Assembly (NCBI GenBank): GCA_025330725.1
Contig: JAIWND010000031.1
Span: 62,001 to 126,000, forward strand
DNA: 64,000 nt
Reading direction: 5' to 3'
Origin: Chlamydoabsidia padenii
Taxonomy: Eukaryota > Mucoromycota > Mucoromycetes > Mucorales > Cunninghamellaceae
In this document: positions 1-11,553 of the stretch, piece after piece
How positions within the stretch are numbered: position 1 is the first letter of the stretch
Layout: every line of letters starts with the position of its first letter
Program-made: the position numbers and the translations under genes
Notes under the pieces: model-generated
Databases searched by the model: none
The model's input: only the letters and a program-made list of their open reading frames with translations
Told to the model about the DNA's origin: nothing

Positions 1-1806
<1,806 letters not shown>

Positions 1807-1970
1807 ATTAGTACGTACATGGTTGTAGTTTTAATTTGTGCTCATCAATAAAGTATGTTTAATAAAATAAGGTTGGATAATTATAGTTTTATTAAAGGTA
1901 CATGGCACTTTAAGGTGCAATCAAAAGAAGGGGGCGGAATGTAATATTGTTAGGAAGGGGATATAATGGT

Positions 1971-2930
1971 CTAAAGGGAATAATGATGATGTAATGATTG
2001 TTCATACTGAAGCACCATGTGTACACAGTCCATCAAGTGGTTGCCTTGTAGGTCCGGGTTCTTGCCATTATACACTTGGGTGGGATAAACAAGTTCTTGG
2101 TTCGATAAAAAGACTGTCCGCATACTGGCATTTTTGGCTCCTTCGAGTACCCATGCATGACTAGAGGCCATATAAAAGTTCTACAATGGGGAGGTGAGAA
2201 TCGGTATGACACTATTTTGTTTATAATGGATTACCTGTATTTTTTGAGTATGACGGACAGTCAAGAGCATGATTTGTGTATATATCTTGGGATGAGGTAT
2301 GGCCACTATAATAATAAAGGTTAGTTTGTATATAAGGATCCCCCACACTACCCATCTTTTACCATTGTATTCATCGCAGCACATTACGTTAAGGGATCCC
2401 GTAGGATCAACCACGCCAAGTTGTTTCAAACAATCCCACGTACTAGTTCTATCCGTCAGAGTAATAATCCACACCGTCCAGCCTTGGTTTAATGCTAGTT
2501 GAATAGCTTGCAGTGATGGACAAGTCAGTTGAGTGGTGAATGCCTCCATTACTTTGTCCACCTGGTGTTCCAAGGGAAAAATGGTCAGTCGCTGGTAAAT
2601 CGTCCTAGACAAGGATCCACGCAATACTTTGGTGAATGGTTGATAGACGCCAGAATGAGAAGATGCTACGTAATCCATCAGACTTGTTTGATACCAGTCT
2701 TCAAATAGTGACTTGGCACCATCCCCCAATCCTTCATATTGCCAAATGTCCCGTATGGTTGTGATCACCTCGTTGAATTCGACAAGTGTTCCTACATTTT
2801 TTTTAAAAAAAAAAGGAGTGGAAGGAACAAAGATTTAGTCACTATAAGTATACCATGCCAAGCTTTCCCGTGACCCAAATGCTGTTTTCTGTTGCCTATT
2901 ACCTAAAAAGTCGAATACAATGGTCGGCAT
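1971..2930 (-). CDS. HAD-superfamily hydrolase, haloacid dehalogenase type II-like
   Basis: Four exons (2903-2930, 2363-2791, 2235-2305, 1971-2180) join in frame from ATG at 2930. The N-terminus MPTIVFDFLGTL holds the HAD motif I nucleophile Asp (DxxGT). Later come a motif II-like stretch (WIITLTDR), a motif III-like PHPKIY, and SSHAWVLEGAKN in the motif IV region, ending in the family-typical VFLSNQELVYP. Length (about 245 aa) suits type II haloacid dehalogenases. However, the Lys usually seen in KPHPK is Ile here, and the motif IV Asp usually seen in SHAWD is Val. It may therefore be inactive or act differently. The substrate is unknown. It is convergent with the kynurenine monooxygenase, with about 160 bp between stops. 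Confidence 0.82.
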
Positions 2931-3185
2931 AGTGAATTTAACTAAAAGAAAAAGAGACGAAAAAGGGGAGGGAAAAAATGCCCGTGATATAGGGTAATGT
3001 TTAAGCGGCGCTTCTATTACACTCTATGCAGGATTCGCTGGGAGATGGTGCCCACTTTTCCTTCTTTTATAAAGTACATTCATTTTATGAATTATATTAA
3101 ACAAGTCTTGAAGGAGGTTTATTTCATTTCACTTTGCCCCGCTAAAAAAAAAAGATACACTCTATACAAAAAAGTGCCACGTGCT

Positions 3186-4428
3186 TCATTCATGCATCCC
3201 GAGCAATGCTTGATATAAATCTTTTGCTACCATGTATGAGGTCACAGTAGTCGGGTGCCAATCATCCCACCACAAGCGCCTACAATAAAAAATCAATAAA
3301 TGACAAAACTCCTTTTCTTGTTACCTGTTTTCATCCGAGCAAATGGATGTTTGAATCAAGCAAGGGGTGGTAGTATCAAATACACTGTGATTCATTAGCC
3401 GATCTGCCAATTTTTGTGGGTTATAAAAGTAAACCTGAGCGTCGGGATGTTCACGGTTAAACTGGCGGACAAGTGCCTCCAACCCACGATTGTATTTGGA
3501 TACCAGCTCGGTCATGGGCGCTCGTTGACTTTCCAGCGTGATGAGATTGGAAATCACAGGCATATGATCGATGGGTAAAAGGCCCATGATGAGAATATGC
3601 TTGACTTTGAAAAAAGGCATATGGTAGAGGGTTTCGAGTGCATTATAAAGCGATGCCACAGTACGAACAATAGTATCGTCTCGTTGCGCTCCTGATTTTA
3701 CCATTTTGAATATATCTGCCACGTCGTTTGTGCCTGAAAAGAGCAACTTGAATCGATCGTTTTGGCAGGGAAAGAGAGCGTTACTTACCTATCCAAAATG
3801 TATACAATGTGGTCTCAGGTACTTTTGATGGATCGCCTTTTTGTTGAAATGCTGCAAGTTGTTGATGAATATCCATGGTGTTTCTATAAACAATGGTCTT
3901 TTTTATGCCATTTAGTGTCCATCTTATTTTCAAACACCGTTTTTTAATATATATTTTTTTTACATTATCCACCGTTGCCCCTGAATAAGCATACTCGTAT
4001 AAATTGGCGCCCAACATTTTGGTAAAATACTCTATGCACATTGGACCATTGCTATGTCGATCAGGCTTAAACAAAAGACAGATCATCAGTAAAATAGATT
4101 ACTCTTTTTTTTTTGGGGGGGGAGGGAATCAACCTACAAAAGTATGTGTTTGGTAATACTTCCAATTTCTCAGCGGCTGACTAAAAGAAAGGGAAAAAAT
4201 ATCAAAGTTGAAACATTATACAAACAAACATTATCCTACTTGCCCATTATCAGAGTAAGAATCACCAAATATATACACGTCTTGAAAAGGTTGTTGATAG
4301 CAAGGGGAAGGAGTGATCCATTCTGGATATACCTGAGGATCATGCTCACATGAGATATCAAAACGTGCAGACACAATACTAATCCATTGATAGGTAATAA
4401 AGAGTATCCAGAGTTTGATCGAGATCAT
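3186..4428 (-). CDS. Secreted GDSL/SGNH-family lipase-esterase
   Basis: Six exons: 4240-4428, 4138-4176, 3964-4065, 3789-3897, 3325-3733 and 3186-3279. A start at 4428 gives a signal peptide (MISIKLWILFITYQWISIVSA). Block I is FGDSYSDNG with the nucleophile Ser, block II GATVDN, block III WIGTNDV (GxND, oxyanion Asn), and block V WWDDWHPTT with the Asp and His of the catalytic pair. All SGNH residues are present, so an active secreted esterase of the GDSL family acting on lipid or polysaccharide esters is likely; the exact substrate cannot be read. Exon 2 is only 39 nt and restores the usual spacing between the GDSL block and HSNGP. An in-frame ATG at 4458 would add 10 residues. Confidence 0.85.
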
Positions 4429-4828
4429 GTTGAATGAAAGAAGCGAGCAGACAGACAATTAAAAAAAAAAAAGTGTGCTTTCTCTTTTTATACATTTGAG
4501 GAAATAAATAAACTTTGGTTAGATTTAAAATCCTCAGAGAGGTTGTTTCCGGCCTCCCTTCAGATAATAGGGTTTTAATGAAATTCAATTCCTTTGAGTA
4601 ATAAAGTGATCTTCTTACTCCTTGTAGGTCTCGACAAAATGGCATGAATTCTGGGCTTAAATATTCACACCCAGAAATAGCTTGCAGTCTCTTTCTTTGC
4701 TCATCTTTTAGTTTCAAAAAGTGTCTATGAGTAATGTTTGGTAAACATGAATTAATGTACATCTTTTTTGGAAAGATAAAGTAGTATCCACAAGTTGTGT
4801 ATGATGACAGGATCAAAGAATGAGTCAT
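4379..4828 (-). other. Unrecognised open frame of about 149 codons (doubtful gene)
   Basis: An uninterrupted frame starts at ATG 4828 and ends at 4379, overlapping the first exon of the esterase in another frame. The middle part (LKLKDEQRKRLQAISGCEYL) looks protein-like, but no domain is recognisable. It has no family match I can name, and its 3' end runs through the esterase signal-peptide exon. It may be an untranslated leader, a gene remnant or chance. Confidence 0.2.
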
Positions 4829-5782
4829 TTTCAAACCCCGATCGGGGCCACGTTTTTAAAAATCTTGTGTCCCTCGATTTCCCTTTTCTTCCCTACTCTC
4901 TTTCTTTACCTTGGATTGCGCCCTTCATCTACAAAGATGAATGTATCAGGTAAACCAAATCAAGATAAACGTATATTTTATACTTGCTGAAAAAAAAAAT
5001 TACCATTGTCCATCTTATCTAATAGCCTTACTCGGTATAATAGAATAAACAATGGCCTATCATGGCACTTTTGGACCAAGGTAGTGCCTGATGGTGGACC
5101 GTAATAAACATCACCCCAACACAAGAAAAACAAGAATGCTATGCAAACTCACGACAGGTCTGTCGTCCATCCAGTAGAATATGCGGCGGGTCAAGAAAAG
5201 CAGGGGGTTGTTATGACATATTTAGGAAATCTTGGAAAACAGAAAAAAAACTGTCAATGGTGGACAACTCTACTGATATATAGATCCTATAGACTCTTCC
5301 TTCATCCAATCTAATAAACAACCCTCATATTATTATTATTATATATGTAGCAGTAATGTCATCCTGATGTTAGTAAAGTAGGGAAACTTGTTTTTATTTT
5401 GTAGCAGCAGCACGGAGGAAGAGAGGGGGTATGCTTTTCACATTTCGTTCAAGTGACGACTACAGCTTGTTTGTTTATTGTTTATCCATTCTATTCAATA
5501 TACATATATAAAAAATAGGTTTGTATCACTAAAACTAAATGGGTTTGTACTGCGAACATTGTGTTCCAATGTGTCACCTTGACCAGATGATGGGTTGAAT
5601 CTTTTTTATGATCATAATAGTTTTTTTATTGGAGAGGTTTTACAAGATAAATGATTAAAAAAAAAATAGATGGGACTAGATGGATGGAAGTGTATAGGTA
5701 AGATAATAGGACTATGTATAAACTAATAAGAAGAGCAAACAATATATATATATATATTAATTAAACAAGATTGATGACATTA
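4829..5782. other. Intergenic region, about 950 bp
   Basis: No gene is seen. It lies between the 5' end of the esterase and the 3' end of the coiled-coil gene. It holds a copy of the recurrent motif at 4827-4841 next to a CCCCGATCGGGG palindrome (4836-4847), a short (TAT)n tract near 5330-5345 and a (TA)n tract near 5742-5756. Confidence 0.6.
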
Positions 5783-6898
5783 TCAATATCTAGGTATATG
5801 TCTATTACTATTTACTAAAAATCTTGATGGTCGGAAAGTGAGGGGTCGATTGTACCGATTATTGGATGGTGTTGCCGTTGAGATGGATGAAGACCGAGAG
5901 GACAACATATGTGATGATCGTCGTACCTGTAGAAAGAGAGAGAGAGAAGGGAAAAAAAAAAAATAGGAGTTAGTAAACTGGCTTGCACTTTGCAGGTTAT
6001 TGCAGATGTGTTGTGTGGCACTTACGTTGTATCCAGGTGTCGGTGGAGGAGAGGATGTTGATGAAGATGATGTTGATGATGCTGTTGATGATGATGATGT
6101 AAAGTAAACGCCATAAGGAGAATACCTGTATCTTCCATTATTATCCATCGTCATTGAAGATGGTCCCATCATAGTGCTGTATCTTGTCGATAAATTCATC
6201 ACTCCAGGTGATACTCGTCGTTGATACGACCTTGATGTTGGTTTAGAAGGTTGTTTATATGACGGTATGGTCATTGTTTTGGGAGTAGTTGTCGGTGAAG
6301 GTGAAGGTGAAGGTAAAGAAGGTGGTTGATGGTTTTCCTCTTCTTCCACCAAGTCTTGATACTGCTTCACTTTGAATGTTGTTGTTGTTTGCTGTTGTTG
6401 ATTGTTTTCTTCAAGAATAGGCACCGTCGATTCTTGTTGTTGGAGGAGATTCTTCATTTGTGTAAAAAGACGATGTTTTTCTTCTTTGAGTTGTTTGATT
6501 TTCATTTCTACTTGTTCAGCGTTCAAGGTTGTTGGTAGAGAGGGTGACGCGTCCAGCACACTGGTAGTATTGATTGTGGTTGGAGGTAATGAGGATATTG
6601 TTGATACAGCATCATCTTCTTCATCTTCTTCGGCCAAGGGTCCATTGAAAGCAATGTTGTTATTACGGTGATCGTCTTGTTTCTTTTGATATTCAAAAGG
6701 CGGTGAAGGTAAACCATGGTCCAATAAAGACACTGTTGTCCCTGTTGCTGGTGAGGAGGGCAGTGATGCTGTGGAGGTAATGGCAGATTCTTGTCGTTTT
6801 TGATAAATGCGTTGAAGGAGTGTCGATCGAATGGCTTCCAAGTTGGCAGGTGGTTGGAATTCCAAAGTATAAGAGCAAGAAGAGTTAAAAGTAGACAT
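5783..6898 (-). CDS. Low-complexity protein with a short coiled coil, function unknown
   Basis: Two exons, 6036-6898 and 5783-5936; the donor follows the codons for PGYN and the acceptor precedes VRRSSHM. The start MSTFNSSCSYTLEF at 6898 is preferred because the longer frame upstream is poly-Lys/Phe encoded by homopolymer DNA. The protein (about 338 aa) opens with an ordered stretch (PPANLEAIRSTLLQRIYQKR). A helical heptad region follows (EQVEMKIKQLKEEKHRLFTQ, near residue 150), then Ser/Thr/Pro-rich disordered sequence and a basic Ser-rich tail. No enzymatic motif was found. A cytosolic or nuclear regulatory scaffold is possible but is a guess. Confidence 0.6.
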   Translation of the reverse strand: MSTFNSSCSYTLEFQPPANLEAIRSTLLQRIYQKRQESAITSTASLPSSPATGTTVSLLDHGLPSPPFEYQKKQDDHRNNNIAFNGPLAEEDEEDDAVSTISSLPPTTINTTSVLDASPSLPTTLNAEQVEMKIKQLKEEKHRLFTQMKNLLQQQESTVPILEENNQQQQTTTTFKVKQYQDLVEEEENHQPPSLPSPSPSPTTTPKTMTIPSYKQPSKPTSRSYQRRVSPGVMNLSTRYSTMMGPSSMTMDNNGRYRYSPYGVYFTSSSSTASSTSSSSTSSPPPTPGYNVSATQHICNNLQSASQFTNSYFFFFPSLSLFLQVRRSSHMLSSRSSSISTATPSNNRYNRPLTFRPSRFLVNSNRHIPRY

Positions 6899-7573
6899 GA
6901 GGATGATGAATGGAAGAGAAGAAAGAGAAAAGTGAAAAAAAAAAAGGAACTCGATGGTTTTTGTTCTTTTGAAAATGAATTTCGAACCCCGTGTGCGCCT
7001 TTTTTTTTTTTTTTGCCACACAAGAAAGCCAAAAAGGAGAGGATCACCTGATTGAAGCTATAAGCGGGACATGAAATTCAAAAAGGCATAGATCAAAACC
7101 CCTCCTATACTCAACAGGGTCTTTGAAAAAAGGCATTCTATCACTGCTTTTTGTTCATTTTCATTGTTACTTTATGGTAGAGGAATGTCATCAGACCGCG
7201 AAACGACTGCATCGGATAAAAATCAACACAGCAGCATTATTAAGTCGGATCTTTTTCATTCTTGGCTCGTCTCAGGAAATGCAATGTCTATGTGAAGGCA
7301 CGCATGCAAAAACAAGTCTTGTTTTATGTAAGTTTATAGAGAAAACAAGAAGAAGCAGAGAGACAAACACTGCCTTTTATACCCTACAACACAAAAAAAA
7401 AATTTTTTTTCTCCCTTTGGGCTGGTGGCTTTTTGTGTTTCCATGTCCCCGCCATATTCAGGAACACCGAGGGCCAATCAAAATAAAGTTTTGGTTTTTT
7501 GGTTTTATTAAGAGAGGGGGGTATACAATCAAATGGATGCTATGCTATAAGGGATATGTATTTATGTATAATG

Positions 7574-9114
7574 TCATCTACCGAGATGAGCCAGTTCTTG
7601 ATAGGGTCTAGATGGAGGAGGATAAGGCCCGAGGACAATGAAGCGACAGGTCTTGTTAATCGCTCGTCGCCATTTCGGTTTCTTCTTCTTATTGGTAGTG
7701 ATGATTTTTACAGACGGTGGTGAGTGAGCAGTAGGAACAGTAGGTGTACTTGGTAAGACGACCATTCGATAAGGTTTGAGCCAAGGGTGAAACATAATCA
7801 GATCCAATGAAGCGCGCGTTTGTTCAGGCGCCAACATGCGTCGTAACAGATCCTTGACATCTACATTACACAAAAGTTAATATCCAATGCGGGGTGGCGG
7901 TGATCTGGCTTACCTTCAGAAAAGTGATCTGGTATGATAAAATCAGAATTCAACATTTTGGTGATCAGTTGTCGATCGTCAGTTGCCTTGAATGGATAAG
8001 TTCCTACCAGCATACGATACAGTGAGATGCCCAAAACCCACACATCTGATGCCCCACGAGTATAGCTTGCACGGATAAACATTTCTGGTGGTATGTATTG
8101 TGGATTACTACATATATAAATAATAGATTCAATTTAGTACAAAGTCAAGTTCTCCTGCCCTTCCACATACCCAGTAAAAGAGCAATCTGATTCTTGACCA
8201 TTGGAGAGTGTTAGCCTTATGGTATTTACAAGATTGATGTCATCATCATTGTCAAGGACGGCTTGCATGGTGGTTGGTAAATTGGATGCCGCCTGGAAGT
8301 GATAAGCAGCCTGGACCATTTTTGAGAATTTCCGTTTACAGTAAATTTCATTGCCGATAATAGGTGATCCCAGTTCGTCCGAGTCAAAAGAAGATCGTTG
8401 TTGTTGATGATGCCATGCAGTGTTGATAGTTGGTGGTGGTGAGATACTCGAACTGCTGATACTTCTTCTTGGTGGTGATTGAGACTGATGTTGCTGATCC
8501 GGTTGTGGTAGCTGATTGCCAATCGATGATTCTTGGTGCTGTATCGAGTCTGTGGGCGAAAGTGGCGGATCACTTTTGGATAAGAATGAAGACGCCGAGT
8601 TGTTTTTCGAATCAAAGGGAGAATGGTTGGAGGTGGTACTTTTCGAGTTGTTGTTAAAGACTGATGTTTCACTTTCTTCGGAAATCGGATCGAGAGGTCG
8701 AGACCAATGATCAGAGATATAATATGGTCGTGGTGGTTGCTGCTGTGTCGTAGTAAGAGGAGTAAAGGCAAAAGGTCGATGCTAATTATCAAACAAGGAG
8801 AGAAAAATCAAATCAATAAGGGGGGTTAGTTTCAATATAGGCGTGCATATCACTATTTTGGGTTTTACCTCGAACATGGGAGCCAACGCTGCACCTGCTG
8901 TCACGACATTGTCATCCGTGCGAGGGAAAAGAGTAGGAAGAGGTGGTTGATCAGGTGAAAGCATTCGCCAGTCATAAGCCGGTGGTACTGTTGGTATATT
9001 AGTTGAAAGGACAGATTCCTTTTCCGATGATGTTGATGAAGTGGACGAATTGGATCGAGTTGACTTGTTGATTGTCTTTTTTAGCCACTTTTTGCATTTT
9101 AATATTGACTTCAT
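7574..9114 (-). CDS. Protein kinase-like protein with only a degenerate C-lobe (pseudokinase)
   Basis: Four exons (8869-9114, 8171-8781, 7914-8107, 7574-7860) encode about 445 aa. The first 270 residues are a Ser/Pro/Gln-rich disordered region with a basic N-terminus. The kinase C-lobe then appears: an APE-like NPQYIPPE, the subdomain IX helix SDVWVLGISLYRMLVGTYPF, and the subdomain XI Arg in LLRRMLAPEQTRASL followed by HPWL. No glycine loop, VAIK Lys or HRD motif is found. The DFG position aligns with VNT in DINLVNTIRL, so catalysis is not expected. It resembles fungal nutrient- or stress-pathway kinases in the activation-segment end and helix F. A scaffolding role is inferred. The splice junctions keep the frame exactly, which argues against simple gene decay. 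Confidence 0.75.
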
Positions 9115-10386
9115 GAGCAGAAGGAACGCCCAACATTCATCAAGGTAAAAAGAGAGAGTGTGTGTCGGTGAAGGAGTGGAGAAGGTATAAAAGTGAAAAG
9201 AGAGAAAAAAAAAAGTGTGGTATAAGGATGGTGAAGGAAAGGAATGGGTGTGTAATTAAAAAGAATGGTGAATAAGAAGGAAGAAGAGAGGAAAAAAAAG
9301 TTTGGTTCTTCATTTTTCTTTTTTTAGCATCGGGGTTTCAAAAATTGCCACTCGGAACCGTATTGACCGCGAGTTGAGTATACTTATACGGGTGAGCCAA
9401 AAGAGATCATAAAACATGTGGTGTGAGGATAAACAATCAATAAAAATGATGATGGCTAATAAAGAAAAAGACACACACACACACACTTGTTTATTGTATC
9501 TTTTAATAGCAGTTTTAAAGGGACCAAGGAAAACGGAGGTGAAAGGTCAATGCTGATTGGATGATCATGGTCAATTATTAGTCCTTCCAATTACTGCCAT
9601 ACCTGATTGTTGATATTTTTGTCACCTGTTGTCAGCCTCCCTTGGAAACCTATTTGATTTTGACCCAATACAGTCTATTTGCATTAATGAGAGAGAGAGA
9701 TGGATTTATTTTATTGTACGGTGTCTACAATGGTACCGAAGAGTTGAGAGTCAACAAACTTAAACACAATGTCGTCGAGTAGCTAGGTATGGGACAGCCA
9801 CCCACTCTTTTGATTTTGACTTTATTACATAACCCCTTTATCAAGTAAGAAATATATTCAAAACCCGATAATGGCCCCATGCTTGTAAATTACAAAGAAA
9901 GTTGATGGCTATCGTTGATCCCCCGGTTTTTCTCGTGCCACTCTAAACGTTATTTCTTCTCCTCATCTTTATTATTTAGTTATCGTTTTTTTATAAAGTC
10001 ATTCTATTCTTATGTATTCATGCATTTTCGAATCCCGTATGTTTGCAAACCCCGATAAAAGGGCGCTTGGGAATCGATGTTGATCATTTGCTAGTACTTG
10101 TAGATCTGCATAAGCAGATATAAGGGGGGAGTACTGTTGTGTAGTCTATCCCTGATCTTTACAAAAACCTCACATATACCCTTATAATCGACACTGCCTC
10201 GTTCAAGATCATCAAGACAACCTAATCCAGCGCACGTCCATTTATTAACAAAAAGCCATCACATATCCCGTATTCCCTTGACAAAGATGACCAATTCCCA
10301 TGTATACACCGTTATAATAAAGTCCAGAGACATGTATTTATTGAGATGAATAATAAACCCATGTATTTACTAAACTAAACTATTAT
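9115..10386. other. Intergenic region, about 1.27 kb, with several copies of the recurrent motif
   Basis: No coding frame is supported. It lies between the 5' end of the pseudokinase and the 3' end of the proteasome subunit. Copies or variants of the TTCAAAYCCCG motif occur at 9329-9345 (minus orientation), 9854-9870, 10025-10037 and 10042-10055. A (CA)n tract sits near 9472-9486. Confidence 0.6.
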
Positions 10387-11345
10387 TTAATCTTGGCGAG
10401 ATTTCAACGTTCTGGTGATAATTTCCTTTGGTGTACTATAGTAATAATAATAAAAGCATGAGTTCCAGTATTCCCTTTACCACCCATTCCAAACTTACAT
10501 AATATGGACCACGGCCCCCCAACCCGATAATGCATCACGATCCTGGGCATTGAGTAGAGCTTGAGAGATGGTTTCAAACAGATCTTCAGGTTCAAGATCA
10601 GGTTCCCATAGAGATTCACACATACCATAAAGATTAGGCCCGGCCGTTCCACTGACGACAAAGTCCTTTGCAAAGTTGATACACCCAATAAGATCCATGG
10701 AGCAAATGAATGGTTTGTTGTCCTTTCCTAATCCTGCCACCACCGGTTCTACAAAATAAGGTCCGAATCTATAACAGAGAGTGAGTGGGTGAGTTTTTTT
10801 TTTTTTTTCGGTCAACTTTACCTTCGTTCATATAATGTCGATGATACCACATGGGCCAAGGTTTTTGGTTCGATATCTCGTTCTTCACGCATTTTGTACA
10901 TGTTCACCTTGAAGCGAAACCGGTCGGCTCTAATAAAAATAAGTCAATCTTTAGTTGATACAAGGAGATTGCCCATCTACTTACAGAGTCAAGACATCCG
11001 TAGCCAGACCAGGTAAGCCAATAAAACTTTTTTCAGAAGCCTGAAAGATCTTTTGGAACTCGGTGGACACTGTCATGAATTGCTGTCCTAGTCGTTTATC
11101 TGCTGCGATCGCCACACAGTCTTTACCCACCATGGCAACCACCGACCCACCATTGTATTGCATAATCGACTATATATAAAGAGATGGTAGATTGTTAGTA
11201 ATCCATCATTTCTCCTTTCGAGGTTTTTATTTTTTCGGGATTCCAACAGTGAGATATAAGTTTAACCATAGAATGGAATATACCTGTAAGGTGCGTATTC
11301 GAGAGTTTCTTTTTTATATAAAATTATTTTCAAGTGTCTTACCAT
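10387..11345 (-). CDS. PUP3: 20S proteasome subunit beta-3
   Basis: Non-catalytic beta-ring subunit of the 20S core proteasome. Exons: 11343-11345 (ATG only), 10985-11169, 10822-10929, 10499-10768 and 10387-10435. The joined N-terminus reads [14 protein letters not shown], as in beta-3 subunits across eukaryotes. Then come [11 protein letters not shown], the [10 protein letters not shown] block, [17 protein letters not shown] and the C-terminal TLKSRQD. Beta-3 lacks the autocatalytic Thr1, as expected for this subunit. The start-codon-only exon is chosen because the MS residues before IMQYNGG are conserved; an internal ATG at 11163 would drop them. It is divergent from the WW-FF gene, across 208 bp. 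Confidence 0.95.
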
Positions 11346-11553
11346 GTTGTATCAAGTGTTGTTATATGAGGATTGGAAAGAAAGAGGAGGAGGCGCGCGT
11401 CCCCTTTTTCTTTCTTTTGTAAAAAAGTCCGCCCCACAGGCAAGAAATGACGTTGACGGACAACACACATAATTTTTGTTTGACACCGAGGGCGGACATT
11501 AAACTGTTTTTTTCTTCCCTTTTCTTTCAAAAACTCTTCACTGATTCCATTCA
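11346..11553. promoter_or_regulatory. Compact bidirectional promoter region
   Basis: Only 208 bp separate the start codon of the proteasome beta-3 gene (minus, 11345) from that of the WW-FF gene (plus, 11554). Both 5' UTRs and both core promoters must fit here. A short GC-rich patch (gaggaggcgcgcgtcccc, about 11384-11402) stands out from AT-rich surroundings. No classical TATA box was seen. Confidence 0.55.

Noticed and set aside
8226..8792. 188-codon minus-strand frame over the pseudokinase linker
   Set aside because: A shadow of the Ser/Pro/Gln-rich coding exon in another frame; the listed frame splices correctly on both sides and reaches the kinase C-lobe.
10021..10060. Possible tRNA gene, because TTTTCGAATCCCG resembles a tRNA T-arm/B box
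   Set aside because: No A box, acceptor stem or anticodon arm could be paired around it, and the same word recurs in many promoters without any tRNA context.
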